Shown here: positions 1 through 9,098 of the stretch, in pieces
Layout of the letters: each line of letters begins with the position of its first letter
Position numbering within the stretch: the first letter of the stretch is position 1
Source: a virus
Length of the DNA stretch: 34,218 nucleotides
Direction: 5' to 3' (one strand)
Virus record (IMG/VR): IMGVR_UViG_3300043313_003968
Location: 1 to 34,218 of that record
Program-made: the position numbers and the translations under genes
The notes under the pieces: generated by a model
What the model was told of the DNA's origin: nothing
Databases searched by the model: none
What the model saw: the letters and a program-made list of their open reading frames with translations, nothing else

Positions 1-1724
1 CAGGCATCCTCCGAGATGTGCGTGTCGTCAGTCAGCTCCAACGTGATGGTCTCGTTGCTGTAGTCAGACTCCTGTTCCTGGTCGATGGCGACGCTGTAGC
101 CGACGATGCGTCGCTGCAGGTACATCTTGCCGCCGTAGAAGGGGTCCTCGATCGCGAACGTGGCCCAGTCGCCGAGACCGAACTCGGGGAACGGGATGCT
201 GGGGTCGGTGTGCAGGGTGACGGCCAAGTCGGTGGCCCGCTTGGAGGTGTGTGGGCCTGCCTGGGTGGTGCCCAGATCGCTGAGCTGAGCCGCCAGCGGT
301 GGGTGAGCTATCTGCAGCAGCCGTTGCCCACGCTCACGCATGACCTTCTGGTCGTGGTTGTCGTAGGCCCGGACCCGGTCGTAGAGCCGCCAGCCTTGGG
401 TGCCTCGGGTGGCTTTGCCTGCGGCGGAGGTGTCGTTCGGTACCAGCAGCAGGGCGTCGTTCGTCACATACTCGGCGTGCTTGAGTGCGGCGTCTTCCTG
501 GTCCATCACGATTATCCGGGTCGCACACTCCTCCATCGACTCGGTCAGCGACCAGCTGGCGATGTGGCCGGGATAGTCGAAGGTCAGGTTGTTCTCACTG
601 TCCACCGTCTCGATGGTGTTGCGTCCAATACGTCCGCGCAGGATCCCGGTCGGCTTGTAGGGATCGTTGGGGTCGGTGAACGCCATCTCGCCGAACAGCC
701 AGCGCTGCCGGAAGATCTGCTGCGTGGTGTCGAACCAGGACATCACCCGGTACTCGAAGCGGCGGAAGGCACCGCTCTCGCTGCTGGAGGCCACTGTCTC
801 GGTGTCGGCCCAGGTCTGCAGGGTGTTACCGACCATGTTCATGTCGTAGCCACGGAAGGTCTCGTTCACCGTGGTCTTGATCTCGACACCGTCGACCTTC
901 CACTTGAAGGTCGGGCTGTCCTCGGGCATCTCGATGTTCGGGCTGTTCTTCGGCCATCCTTCGTAGGCAGCTTGGGCGTCGCCATCGGTGTAGCGGAGGT
1001 CGGCGTTGGACTGGGTCCACTGTGGGACTCTCGTCGTCCTCGCGAAGGTTCTGGTGATCCCGGTCCAGAGCACGGCCACCGAGGTCTTGGCGTTGCCGTT
1101 GGGGTAACGCTTGGCCTCGTTCTTGTGGGTGGCACCGTGGGTTGCGTCATCGAACTTGAAGTCGTTCATGGTCTGGTGGATCAGTGCCCACCAGATGTTG
1201 TAGGCATTGTTCTTCACCAGGAACACCACCGACCGACGTAGCGCCCGGTAGTAGAGGTAGCCCTCCCAGGACATAGCGTTGATCGCCAACGTGGCGTTGC
1301 CACTGGTGTAGCTGCGTGACCACAAGATGCCGCCCCAGACCACCTTCTCGTTGCGCATGATGTAGATCGCCCGGTTGCCACACTCGAACACCGCACCGAC
1401 GGGGATACCAGATCGGTCCGGGTGCGGACGACGCTGGAAGACATTGGCAGGGGGATGAGCCATCAGGTCGATGTAGAAGTCAGGCAGATAGATGTTGCCG
1501 GACATGTCTGTCCCGGCGTACAGCCCCAGTGAGTAGTTCACCCCGGTCATCGGCAGCATGTACATCACCTCACCGGCCTTGTGCACCACGCCGGTGACCG
1601 GGTCCTTCTCGTCGTGCAGGTAGGCCATCACGTAGCGGTAGCGGACCGGCTTGAAGTTGGCGTACGTCTCGTTAGGGTCGGGCGCGGTGCCCTGCAGGAT
1701 CGGGTTGACACCAGAGATCGTCAT
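1..1724 (-). CDS. Minor tail protein, Gp37-like (partial, runs off left edge)
   Basis: An open frame of 574 codons starts at ATG 1724 (MTISGVNPILQG), four bases after the distal tail gene stops, and is still open at base 1. Its C-terminus is therefore missing. The region around residues 115-160 (AIYIMRNEKVVWGGILWS, then a stretch ending SWEGYLYYRAL) resembles the ReqiPepy6 Gp37-like family of siphovirus tail proteins. These sit at the tail tip after Dit and resemble tail-hub or Tal-type proteins. The protein is rich in aromatic residues with no membrane segment. Gene position, directly after tape measure and Dit, supports a tail-tip role. Family assignment is by eye from the W-G-I-L pattern and context; receptor binding or enzymatic activity cannot be judged because the rest is outside the window. 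Confidence 0.8.
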   Translation of the reverse strand, partial: MTISGVNPILQGTAPDPNETYANFKPVRYRYVMAYLHDEKDPVTGVVHKAGEVMYMLPMTGVNYSLGLYAGTDMSGNIYLPDFYIDLMAHPPANVFQRRPHPDRSGIPVGAVFECGNRAIYIMRNEKVVWGGILWSRSYTSGNATLAINAMSWEGYLYYRALRRSVVFLVKNNAYNIWWALIHQTMNDFKFDDATHGATHKNEAKRYPNGNAKTSVAVLWTGITRTFARTTRVPQWTQSNADLRYTDGDAQAAYEGWPKNSPNIEMPEDSPTFKWKVDGVEIKTTVNETFRGYDMNMVGNTLQTWADTETVASSSESGAFRRFEYRVMSWFDTTQQIFRQRWLFGEMAFTDPNDPYKPTGILRGRIGRNTIETVDSENNLTFDYPGHIASWSLTESMEECATRIIVMDQEDAALKHAEYVTNDALLLVPNDTSAAGKATRGTQGWRLYDRVRAYDNHDQKVMRERGQRLLQIAHPPLAAQLSDLGTTQAGPHTSKRATDLAVTLHTDPSIPFPEFGLGDWATFAIEDPFYGGKMYLQRRIVGYSVAIDQEQESDYSNETITLELTDDTHISEDA

Positions 1725-1728
1725 CGAC

Positions 1729-3027
1729 TCACCCGATCCACGTGTCGCGCCAGTACACCCGCGGCAAGGCGCTGGTCTTGGTGACAGCGGTGTCCATCGA
1801 CACCAGCACCGTGTTGGGACCTGGTGCCAGTGTGATCCACTGCGAAGCCAAGGTCAGGTAGTTGCGATCGTCGAACTTCCACGACGGTGCGTCGGCGTTG
1901 GGGTCGACCTCGCCCACCCGGCGCATGCCGCAGTCGACCACCAACTGATGTCCAGCACTCACATTCATCTGGATCTGCATCGACTCGTTGGTGGTGATGT
2001 TCCGGATGGTGATCGGCTTGGTGGTGCTGGCGCCGGTGATGGTGTCGAACACGAAGGTGGGGAAGGCGAAGTAGTTGCCGGTGTTGTGGAGCGTCACCGT
2101 GTTGCTTGAGGTGGCCGTCTGGTAGGACGCAGGGTCGAAGTTGCCGGTGGTGTACAGCTCCTCGTCTTCGATCGGAGCATCGACCTTCATGGAGAGGACG
2201 TCGGGGTAGTGACGTTGCTGGTCGGTGTCTCTGATCCGCAGAACCTCGGCGTACTCAGTGGTGAGACCGCCACCTTGTCCGGCACCCAAGGAGAACGCGT
2301 GGTACTTGCGGGTGCGCACGACCCCGTTGTTCTCGTACGGGATGGACACCTTCTTCTCGTAGACCGAGACCTTGGCCGGGTTCACGCACCTGAACGACAT
2401 CGAGAACCGGGTGTCACCCCTGGTGTTGTAGGTCTCGACCAGGGGCACGTCGTTGGTCTGGATGATCGCCATCTTCGGCTGGTCGAGGAACGGATCGGTG
2501 GGGGTCTCCAGCAGGTTGAGGTCAGGATTCTCGTTGCCACACATAGCCAGCAGGCCGATGCCGCGGACCACCCCGGCGACTCGAAGAATCGCGTCGCGGT
2601 TGTACCAGACCAGCTCAGGGTGCGGTGGTAGGAAGAGGCCACTGATCGTGATGGTCCGGGTCAGGTATCGCCCGGTGGTCATCAGCGAGCCGTCCCATGT
2701 TGGCTTGGGGACGTCTGGAATCTCCGCGGGCGGCAGTGTCCACCAGCCTTCGATGTCGGTGCAGACCCAGATGGTGTTGTTGAGGTCGCGGTGGTTGAGC
2801 AACAGCCCGTTGACGTTGATGTCCTCGCTCAGCACAATGCCGCCACCGGCCCGAGGGCTGCGTCCGCTGTACTTGGTCAGGGGATCGTCATAGGTGGCAC
2901 CCGGCTGGTCCATGATGAACTCGTCGGACGGGTTATTCCCGCAGTGCCAGGACCAGCCTTCGTCTTTCGGCTCCAGGCCGATCCGGCGCTGCAGCCCGTC
3001 GTAGTCGACCAGCTCGTACATGCTCAT
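1729..3027 (-). CDS. Distal tail protein (Dit-like) / minor tail protein
   Basis: This 432-aa protein begins MSMYELVDYDGLQRRIG and its ATG overlaps the tape measure stop (TGATG). A GAGGAG ribosome site lies about ten bases upstream. The N-terminal half has the look of the siphovirus tail component family: a beta-rich opening, a segment reading TGRYLTRTITISGLF (about residues 116-130), then WYNRDAILRVAG. The C-terminal half is beta-rich (NTGNYFAFPTFVF, PITIRNITTNESMQIQ), as in the carbohydrate-binding-like or galectin-like domains of larger Dit proteins. Dit forms the ring joining tail tube to tail tip. It sits between tape measure and the Gp37-like protein, the standard order. Role is well supported by position and moderately by sequence. 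Confidence 0.8.
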   Translation of the reverse strand: MSMYELVDYDGLQRRIGLEPKDEGWSWHCGNNPSDEFIMDQPGATYDDPLTKYSGRSPRAGGGIVLSEDINVNGLLLNHRDLNNTIWVCTDIEGWWTLPPAEIPDVPKPTWDGSLMTTGRYLTRTITISGLFLPPHPELVWYNRDAILRVAGVVRGIGLLAMCGNENPDLNLLETPTDPFLDQPKMAIIQTNDVPLVETYNTRGDTRFSMSFRCVNPAKVSVYEKKVSIPYENNGVVRTRKYHAFSLGAGQGGGLTTEYAEVLRIRDTDQQRHYPDVLSMKVDAPIEDEELYTTGNFDPASYQTATSSNTVTLHNTGNYFAFPTFVFDTITGASTTKPITIRNITTNESMQIQMNVSAGHQLVVDCGMRRVGEVDPNADAPSWKFDDRNYLTLASQWITLAPGPNTVLVSMDTAVTKTSALPRVYWRDTWIG

Positions 3028-6000
3028 CAGGTCCCAGCTCCTCGACGTCGGTTCCAGGACACTCGCCGGGCCACCATGTCGGCCAGCTGGGCCTCGTTCA
3101 TGCCGCGCGAGGGGTGCACGTTGTAGGTGTCACCGCCACCACCGAGCCGAGCTTCCAACGTCTCCAGCATCTGACGCTCAGCGGGTGTGAACCCCTGGGC
3201 GTCAAGCGGAGTGACCCGCTCGTGCTGTCCGGCTTCTGCGATCAGTGCGAGGGTGCCTGTAGGCGATGGCGCGACCACACCACCCTTGGCGAGACCCCAC
3301 GCAGACGTCGGGGACTGACTCGCGCCGCCCATCGCCATGTACGAGGCCCACTGCCCAGGTGCAGACCCTCGTCCGTAGCCAGCCGCAGGTCCAGGAACCG
3401 CGTGGATGTGAGGTCCCCAGGGACCCTTGCCCGTGCGGTCACCAGCCGCGATGCCCACCCGCCGCAGGGCACGCAACAGCGCGTAGTTCACGGCGATGTC
3501 GATCGCATCACCCCAGTGGCTTGTCCCAGACGCCGCGACGCCACCAGGGTTCCAGCCGCCCTGCATGATGTGCATCGTGGTGTGGGCCAGCTGCTGGGCC
3601 TTCTTCAGGTGCGCGATGAACCGGTTGGAGAACTTGTGACCGCCCCAGATGCTGATGGCTGCCGGGTTGCTGGGGTCGTTGACAACGACGCTGGCACCCG
3701 CTGCCCTAGCACGTGCAGCAGCACGTGCCCTGTCTCTCGCCGCGCCCCAGTCGTTGAGCCTGCCAGCGGCAAGCTTCACCATGCCGTACGCGAGCCTGCC
3801 CATGATGCTGTTGTTCAAGCTCTTCGTGGTCTTGTTGGTGACCCAGCTCATGGCTGCCTTCACACCCTTCTTGAAGACATCAGTGATCGAGTGGAACGCG
3901 TTCCCGATCGAACTGAAGATCCCGGCACCGTCACCGGCCGGTAGCTTGCCGGTCCTGCGCATCTCCTCCAGTGCGCGATACCCGACACCGCGTACTGCGT
4001 GGGCAGGCAGCACGTACTCACCGTTGGAGAGCAGCGTGGGGATCCGATCAGCCTTCGGTCCTCCCGGCCCTCTGACCGGGCCACCTTCGGCCATCTTGCT
4101 CCACGCTGGCATGCTGACCGAGATGCCTCTGAGGTGGAGCTTGCCGAGGATGTTGTTGATGCCACCGATGAGCTTGTTGTTGACGACGCCGCGCATGGTG
4201 TCGTAGGCACTGTGCAGGCCGCTGGTCAGGCCGCCCCAGATCCCGGAAAGCTTGCTACCCAGCTGGCGAGGCCACAGTGCGACCGTGTCCTTGATGTCCT
4301 TCCACTTCCGCTTGACCGCATTCCAGGCGTCACCCAGCGCACTGGTGAACTTGCTCCAGATGTTGCCGATCTTGCCGCTCAGCTGACCCTTCCAGTACAC
4401 GACGGCGTTCTTGATGCGAGCCCATGTGCGCCCGACCGCGGCCCAGGCGTCGCCTAGTGCTGAGGTGAACTTGCTCCAGATGTTGCCGATCTTCTTGGCG
4501 AGCTGGTCCTTCCACCGACCCACGGCATCCTTGATGCCAGTCCACTTGCGCCCGATCCAGTTCCAGGCAGACGACAGTGAGCTGGTGAACTTGCCCCAGA
4601 TGTTGCCGATCTTCGCGCCGAGCTGTCGCCCCCAGCCCTTGACGACAGCCTTGATGGCCTCCCACTTCTGCAACACCCACGACCACGCATTGGATAGTCC
4701 AGTGGTGAGCCTGGTCCACATGCCACCGAGGAAGCCCTTGATCGCACCGACGGCGCCCGAGACGATCCCCTTGATCGTCTCCCAGTTCCTGGTGATCAGC
4801 AGCACCGCGATCCCGATCGGTCCGGTGAGGATCGCCAGCAGTGTGGGCCAGTTGGTCTTGACCCAGTTGAAGACGTCGACGATCTTGTCCCACAGCCACC
4901 CGAAGGCGTCACCCACCGCGCTCAGGACACCCTTCGAGTCCTCGAAGGTGCTCACGATGTCTTCCCAGATCTGGATCGCGACGTCCGCGATCCAGTTGAA
5001 CATCGGTTCCAGGGCGTGCTCCCACAGCCAGCTGACGGTGTCGGTCAGAATCTCCAGAGCCGAGGAGAAGATGCCGGTCTTCTCCTCCAGCTTCACCAGC
5101 AGCGGCCACATCAGCGGCAGCAGCACCATGATGAGCATCCCCCAGGGACCCATCGCAAACCTCATGGCTGCACCGATGCCGCGGATGCCCAACGAGAGCG
5201 GCTTCATCAGCTTGGTAGCTGGGCCGAGCGCCTTGCCGAGCTTGCCTGCCACGCCAGCGAACTTGCCGACCTTGGCCGTGTCGCCAGCGATCGCACCGAC
5301 ACCGCTTGCTGCACCCACCGCGCCCGCCGCGCCTGATCCGACCTTCGGTGCAGCGCTGAGAATGCCGCCACCACGACCAGCAGCACCAGCAGCACCGCCA
5401 GCGCCACCGAGAGCCATCCGTTCGATGGCCAGGGTCATCTTGGTGCAGCACGCCTCGATCGCCAGGACGATCCTGCCCGCGGAACTCTCGATGACCGACA
5501 TCATCTTGGCGTCGTCGGCCGACCCGGCCACCGCACCCCCGGCGCTGGTCGGACCCTTGCCGATGCTGCCGAAGATCGAGGCTCCGAGACCCTTGCCGCT
5601 CTTCTTCGCCTTGCTGATGTTGCTCATGAAGGTGCCGAAGCCCTGCGACATCCTTACGAACGGTGAGGTGCCGATCTTGGTCACGGCCCAGAGCAGCTTC
5701 ATCGCCGCCATGGCACCGGTGATGTAGCCGGTCCACTTCAAGATGCCGGTGTCCTTGAGGAACCCGGAGAAATCCGCCAGCTTGTCGGTGACCTGGATCA
5801 AGATGTCCAGGAAGTGCTCGATGGCCTTCGACTCCGAGATGTCGGCCAGGAAGTCAGCGAGGTTGACCACGACGGTGGCCAGCTTCGGGACCGCACCACC
5901 GGCACTGTCGCCGAGACGGTCGAACGCGTCGGACTTGGAGATGGTGTCGAATGCCTGACCGATCTGCGGATTCGACCCCAGGTCGATGAAGGGCTGGAAC

Positions 6001-8177
6001 ACGGTCTTGATCGCGCGTCCGGCAGCACTCATGTTCTCCAGCGCCGCGGTGAACCGTCCGACCAGCGTGGGGTTCTTCTCCAGCTTGTCATTGAACTTCG
6101 TCAGACTGTCGGTCAGCGTCGGGATGTAGCCCTTGGCCTTGCCGCTCTTCTTGTCGATCTCCCCGAAGCCGTTGGCCGCATCGTTGGCCGCACGCCCCAG
6201 GATCATCAGCGTGCGCCACAGCTGCTTGGTCAGGCCCCAGAACTCCCTGATCCTGGTCTCGGCGTTCTTCATGGTCTCGGCGAGCTTGCGTGTGCCCTCT
6301 TCGCTGTTGCGGGTGGCGCGCCAACTTGCCGTCACGTTTTCAGTCCACCTGGCGAAGTGCAGCACCAGCGGCCGGGCAGCATCGGCGATGGCGAGCAGGA
6401 CGTCGGCCATGTTGCCGCCTGCTCGCCCGAAGATCCTGATCGCGTCGTTGTTGGTGGCCATGACTCGCCCGAGACGAGCGTTGAACAAGGGCGTGCTCGC
6501 CACATTTGCTGCGTTGATCGCCACGTCACCGAGTGCACTGGCGGTGCCGGTGAGCCCCGTTCGCAGGGTGCCCACCAGCGGACCCTTGGCCACGATGTCG
6601 ATGGCCGTGATGAGCTTGTTGAACAGCGGCGCGGTGACATCGTTGCGGAAGTCGTTGAACTCGTCCTGCATGCCGAGGATCTTGTTGACGAAGCGCCTCT
6701 GTGCGGGACCCAGCTTGTCCATGGCGGTGGCAAAGTTGGTGATCGCAGCAGGGGCCTTCGCCACCTCGGCGTTGACACCTCTCTGGACGTCGGCCATTCC
6801 TCGCATGGCGTCGGCCAACGCCTGCTGTGCATCAGCGATCCGACGGGCGTTGTCCTGGGCAGTCTCGGCCTGCTGGCGACGGGCGTCGGCAAGATCACGC
6901 GCGGCGTCAGCCTCGGCCTCCTGGGCGTCGGCCACCGCGTTGTGCGCGTCGATCATCGCGTCGGTGCCCTCGACGCCGGACTTGGCAGCCTTCTTCTGGT
7001 CCTTGTCGGCCTGCTCGCGACGGTTGATCGCCTGTCGCATGTTCAGGTCGGCCTCCTTGAAGGCCAGCTCAGCCTCGACCCGCATCCGGTCGTCCGGGGC
7101 CAGCTCGGAGACCGATGCCAGCTCGGCCTGGGCGTCACCCAGCGCCAGTGCCGCTCGGTCCTCGGCCAGGGCCGCGTCCTCGGCCGCGAACCCGATCTCC
7201 TTGAGCTGCTGCAACCCTTCCAGACGTGCTGCGTTCAGTGCGCGTTGCGCGACCGCGCTGTCTCGTTGTGCGGCGGCCAGTGACCGCTCAGCCTCCTGCA
7301 CCCGCCGAGTGGCGTCAGCGGCAGCACGCGCAGCGTCTTGGTACGCCCGCGTCAGGTTCTGCTTGGCGTCCCGCACCGCGGTCGAGGCAGCCTTGGTCGC
7401 CTTGGCCATCCCACCGCTGGACTTCCCAGCCGCTTTCGCCGAGGTGTCGACGGCCTTGAACCCAGCGGTGAGCGCCTTGCCAACACCACTCGTGGCCAGG
7501 GCTGCCACGCCACCCACCTGGGCCAGTCCGATCACTGCGTTGATCAGCCCACCCAAAGCTGGTGTCGCTGCGGCAGCGTTCGCGCCGACGGCGAAGACGC
7601 CTTGCGCTACTGCGGAGAGCCCACCCACCGCGCCAGCCAAGGCCGTGCCACCGAACGCCGCGGTCTGGAACAGGCTGTTCAAGAGCGCCGTGCCACGTGG
7701 CGCTTCGCTGACCAGCTCGTTCAGCTTGCTGCTGAAGAACCCTGCGTCACCGCCAGCTCGGCGCAGTCCACCACCACCGTCGCCCATGCCGCGCATCGAG
7801 CCGGACAGCCTGCGCGCCGAGCCGCTGGCTTCCTTCATGTCACGACTGGCATGGGTGGCTGCGCCGCTGGCGTCACCCATCGCGTTGGAGATCTCGCGCG
7901 CTGACTCACCGATGTTTTGGGCGCTGTCGTCCCAGGCGTCCGAGGACTTCTTGGCGCTGTCCGACATCGACCTCTGGGCCTTGTCGGCCGCGTTGACGGC
8001 GGGCTGGAACGCGGAGTCGAAGTTGGCCTTCTTCACACCGCGCTCGAAGTCCTTGCCGAGCTTGGTGCCTTGCGCCTCCATCTTGGTGGAGAGCCGCTTC
8101 ATCAGACTGTCGAGGGATGCCTCGAAGCCGGTCGTGTTGACCCGGATGTTGACGTACGCGGTACCAACGCTAGGCAT
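3027..8177 (-). CDS. Tape measure protein with M15-like peptidase domain
   Basis: At 1716 aa this is the tail-length ruler, also expected to help DNA entry. It starts MPSVGTAYVNIRVNT, the usual opening of actinophage tape measures, seven bases after the chaperone stop. Residues 260-480 are Ala/Gln/Asp-rich helices typical of coiled coil. Hydrophobic segments occur near residues 160-235 (LLNSLFQTAAFGGTALAG) and near 1005-1030 (GMLIMVLLPLMWPLLV), with another near 1105 (LAILTGPIGIAVLLI). Five Trp-rich 40-residue repeats follow. Near the C-terminus, GTSHWGDAIDIAV (His1554, Asp1560) and GPHIHAVP (His1590, His1592) resemble the zinc ligands of M15-type peptidoglycan peptidases, although the first motif is one residue shorter than the usual H-x6-D. 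By the usual rule of about 1.5 angstrom per residue, the tail would be near 250 nm (inference). Confidence 0.93.
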   Translation of the reverse strand: MPSVGTAYVNIRVNTTGFEASLDSLMKRLSTKMEAQGTKLGKDFERGVKKANFDSAFQPAVNAADKAQRSMSDSAKKSSDAWDDSAQNIGESAREISNAMGDASGAATHASRDMKEASGSARRLSGSMRGMGDGGGGLRRAGGDAGFFSSKLNELVSEAPRGTALLNSLFQTAAFGGTALAGAVGGLSAVAQGVFAVGANAAAATPALGGLINAVIGLAQVGGVAALATSGVGKALTAGFKAVDTSAKAAGKSSGGMAKATKAASTAVRDAKQNLTRAYQDAARAAADATRRVQEAERSLAAAQRDSAVAQRALNAARLEGLQQLKEIGFAAEDAALAEDRAALALGDAQAELASVSELAPDDRMRVEAELAFKEADLNMRQAINRREQADKDQKKAAKSGVEGTDAMIDAHNAVADAQEAEADAARDLADARRQQAETAQDNARRIADAQQALADAMRGMADVQRGVNAEVAKAPAAITNFATAMDKLGPAQRRFVNKILGMQDEFNDFRNDVTAPLFNKLITAIDIVAKGPLVGTLRTGLTGTASALGDVAINAANVASTPLFNARLGRVMATNNDAIRIFGRAGGNMADVLLAIADAARPLVLHFARWTENVTASWRATRNSEEGTRKLAETMKNAETRIREFWGLTKQLWRTLMILGRAANDAANGFGEIDKKSGKAKGYIPTLTDSLTKFNDKLEKNPTLVGRFTAALENMSAAGRAIKTVFQPFIDLGSNPQIGQAFDTISKSDAFDRLGDSAGGAVPKLATVVVNLADFLADISESKAIEHFLDILIQVTDKLADFSGFLKDTGILKWTGYITGAMAAMKLLWAVTKIGTSPFVRMSQGFGTFMSNISKAKKSGKGLGASIFGSIGKGPTSAGGAVAGSADDAKMMSVIESSAGRIVLAIEACCTKMTLAIERMALGGAGGAAGAAGRGGGILSAAPKVGSGAAGAVGAASGVGAIAGDTAKVGKFAGVAGKLGKALGPATKLMKPLSLGIRGIGAAMRFAMGPWGMLIMVLLPLMWPLLVKLEEKTGIFSSALEILTDTVSWLWEHALEPMFNWIADVAIQIWEDIVSTFEDSKGVLSAVGDAFGWLWDKIVDVFNWVKTNWPTLLAILTGPIGIAVLLITRNWETIKGIVSGAVGAIKGFLGGMWTRLTTGLSNAWSWVLQKWEAIKAVVKGWGRQLGAKIGNIWGKFTSSLSSAWNWIGRKWTGIKDAVGRWKDQLAKKIGNIWSKFTSALGDAWAAVGRTWARIKNAVVYWKGQLSGKIGNIWSKFTSALGDAWNAVKRKWKDIKDTVALWPRQLGSKLSGIWGGLTSGLHSAYDTMRGVVNNKLIGGINNILGKLHLRGISVSMPAWSKMAEGGPVRGPGGPKADRIPTLLSNGEYVLPAHAVRGVGYRALEEMRRTGKLPAGDGAGIFSSIGNAFHSITDVFKKGVKAAMSWVTNKTTKSLNNSIMGRLAYGMVKLAAGRLNDWGAARDRARAAARARAAGASVVVNDPSNPAAISIWGGHKFSNRFIAHLKKAQQLAHTTMHIMQGGWNPGGVAASGTSHWGDAIDIAVNYALLRALRRVGIAAGDRTGKGPWGPHIHAVPGPAAGYGRGSAPGQWASYMAMGGASQSPTSAWGLAKGGVVAPSPTGTLALIAEAGQHERVTPLDAQGFTPAERQMLETLEARLGGGGDTYNVHPSRGMNEAQLADMVARRVSWNRRRGAGT
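4201..4800 (-). repeat. Five tandem 120-bp Trp-rich repeats in the tape measure
   Basis: Units start near 4201, 4321, 4441, 4561 and 4681. The three middle units share near-identical stretches such as gaacttgctccagatgttgc at the same offset exactly 120 bases apart, while the outer units are more diverged. Each encodes 40 residues with the pattern KIGNIWSKFTSALGDAW then a W-x(2,3)-I-K segment. The exact 40-residue period matches helical tape measure repeats that match tail-tube periodicity in other phages; in-frame unit gain or loss would change tail length by whole steps. Confidence 0.85.
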
Positions 8178-8183
8178 GACTCA

Positions 8184-8623
8184 TCACCCGATCGGTGGAT
8201 CCAGCACGTTGCCGAACGGCTTCGCTGAAGTCGGATCGACCGGGGTGGGTGGGATGTAGGGCTTGTGGGTCAGCTTCGGTGCCCCAGAGGGCTCCGTGGC
8301 TGCTGAGGCCGACTGACCGTCGTAGAAGTGACCGCTCGCCGTCTCCTGAGTGCCGAACTCGCGCCCGCCGCTGCCGCTGTCGCTGCCCCAGGTGTACGGG
8401 CGGTCGTAGAGCTGGGTGTAGAGGGTGCCGCGCATCTTGCGCTTGGCGTCCTGGGTCTCCTTCTCGCCCAGGCTGTCGGACTCGAAGAGGTAGTGCAGCA
8501 CGTCGAGCATGTCCTGGGCAGGCAGACGCTCCAGGCGGAGACCGGTCTGAACAAGACACCATCCACGGAGGTACGGCCAGTGCTGGTCCGCCCAGCTCAG
8601 GAGACCGAGGATGGCTGCGTAGG
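8184..8623 (-). CDS. Tail assembly chaperone, frameshift extension (T part of GT)
   Basis: This frame encodes LSWADQHWPYLRGWCLVQTG, then LRLERLPAQDMLDVLHYLF and a tail ending GNVLDPPIG. It ends at TGA 8184, seven bases before the tape measure. No ATG, GTG or TTG with a ribosome site precedes the LSWADQHW segment. The only ATG (8510) lies inside the domain and has AGGA only one base upstream. The frame is offset by -1 from the preceding chaperone and overlaps its end, the standard lambda G/GT arrangement in long-tailed phages. The product should be a GT fusion that helps load the tape measure during tail assembly. The left limit is certain; the upstream limit is approximate because the slip site was not resolved. 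Confidence 0.75.
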
Positions 8624-8977
8624 GCGGTCGGTGTACTCCTCGATCAACCAGGACATGATCTCCGAGAGGGTGTCCATCGGGACGATCCGCTTCGGGTCCT
8701 CCATCAGCTTGCTGAACCGCTCGTGCTCCTCGGGCGGCATCACCTTCTCGAAGAAGTCGAGCACCGAGACCGCCATCAGCACGCCGCGGGTGTCTTCGTC
8801 GCCTTCGGCCGCAGCCCGCATGATGTCCAGGATGGTCTTGCCCTGCACCTCGGGGTAACAGACGAAGTTCTCGCCGCCGAGATCGAAGTCCAGGGGCTCC
8901 GCGTCGTCGAGGTTCTTGACCTCGAACGACTTGTGTCGCTTCTTCCCGTTCGCCTTGCCACTTGCCTTCGTAGGCAT
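8597..8977 (-). CDS. Tail assembly chaperone (G-like)
   Basis: The 126-aa protein begins MPTKASGKANGKKRHKSFEV at ATG 8977, with GAAGGGA about eight bases upstream; the frame is open further upstream but that part lies in the structured intergenic region. Key features are FEVKNLDDAEPLDFDLGGE, then EVQGKTILDIM, VLDFFEKVMPPEEHERF and a closing SEIMSWLIEEYTDRPTQPSS. This matches the actinophage tail assembly chaperone family, equivalent to lambda gpG. It binds the tape measure before tail tube polymerisation and is not in the mature virion. It is followed by the -1 frame extension. A hairpin lies just upstream of its ribosome site, so expression may be tuned by RNA structure. Confidence 0.85.
   Translation of the reverse strand: MPTKASGKANGKKRHKSFEVKNLDDAEPLDFDLGGENFVCYPEVQGKTILDIMRAAAEGDEDTRGVLMAVSVLDFFEKVMPPEEHERFSKLMEDPKRIVPMDTLSEIMSWLIEEYTDRPTQPSSVS
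8600..8630 (-). other. Candidate -1 frameshift zone for tail chaperones
   Basis: The two chaperone frames overlap here; slippage must happen before the TGA at 8599-8597. No textbook X-XXY-YYZ heptamer is visible. On the coding strand one possibility is GACCGCCCTAC, where a CCT codon could re-pair as CCC one base back, giving the junction P-YAAILGLLSW. This is a guess; slippage closer to the stop is also possible. Confidence 0.3.
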
Positions 8978-8994
8978 GTCTTCGGTCCCTTCGT

Positions 8995-9041
8995 GGTCCG
9001 TCGTCTGTCGCTGTCTTGATAAACAGTAGCGACGACGGACC
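8995..9041 (-). promoter_or_regulatory. Hairpin in the leader of the tail chaperone gene
   Basis: The plus-strand arms ggtccgtcgtc (8995-9005) and gacgacggacc (9031-9041) are perfect 11-bp complements. An inner ctgt/acag pairing (9011-9014 with 9023-9026) extends the fold. In the transcript the hairpin ends six or seven bases before the AAGGGA ribosome site. The CGGTCC at the 5' arm can instead pair with GGACCG overlapping that site, so two exclusive folds are possible. Regulatory function is inferred. Confidence 0.5.
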
Positions 9042-9067
9042 GGAACGTCAGTCCTGAAGGGCGGTTC

Positions 9068-9098
9068 TATCAACGTTGGTTTATTTAGGTTTAGCAAG
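9068..9098 (-). promoter_or_regulatory. A/T-rich segment between terminator-like hairpin and chaperone leader
   Basis: This short stretch (coding strand CTAAACCTAAATAAACC, then AACGTTGATA) is strikingly A/T-rich in a GC-rich window. It lies just after the terminator-like hairpin and before the chaperone leader, where a late promoter would be useful. No convincing -35/-10 pair with proper spacing is visible, so this is only a location to test. Confidence 0.2.

Noticed and set aside
6133-8259. 708-codon plus-strand frame opposite the tape measure
   Set aside because: Ala/Ser-rich shadow of the coiled-coil region; no ribosome site and no domain.
8978-9097. Longer N-terminus for the tail chaperone
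   Set aside because: It would translate through the hairpin leader; the ATG at 8977 has GAAGGGA at good spacing and starts the conserved part.
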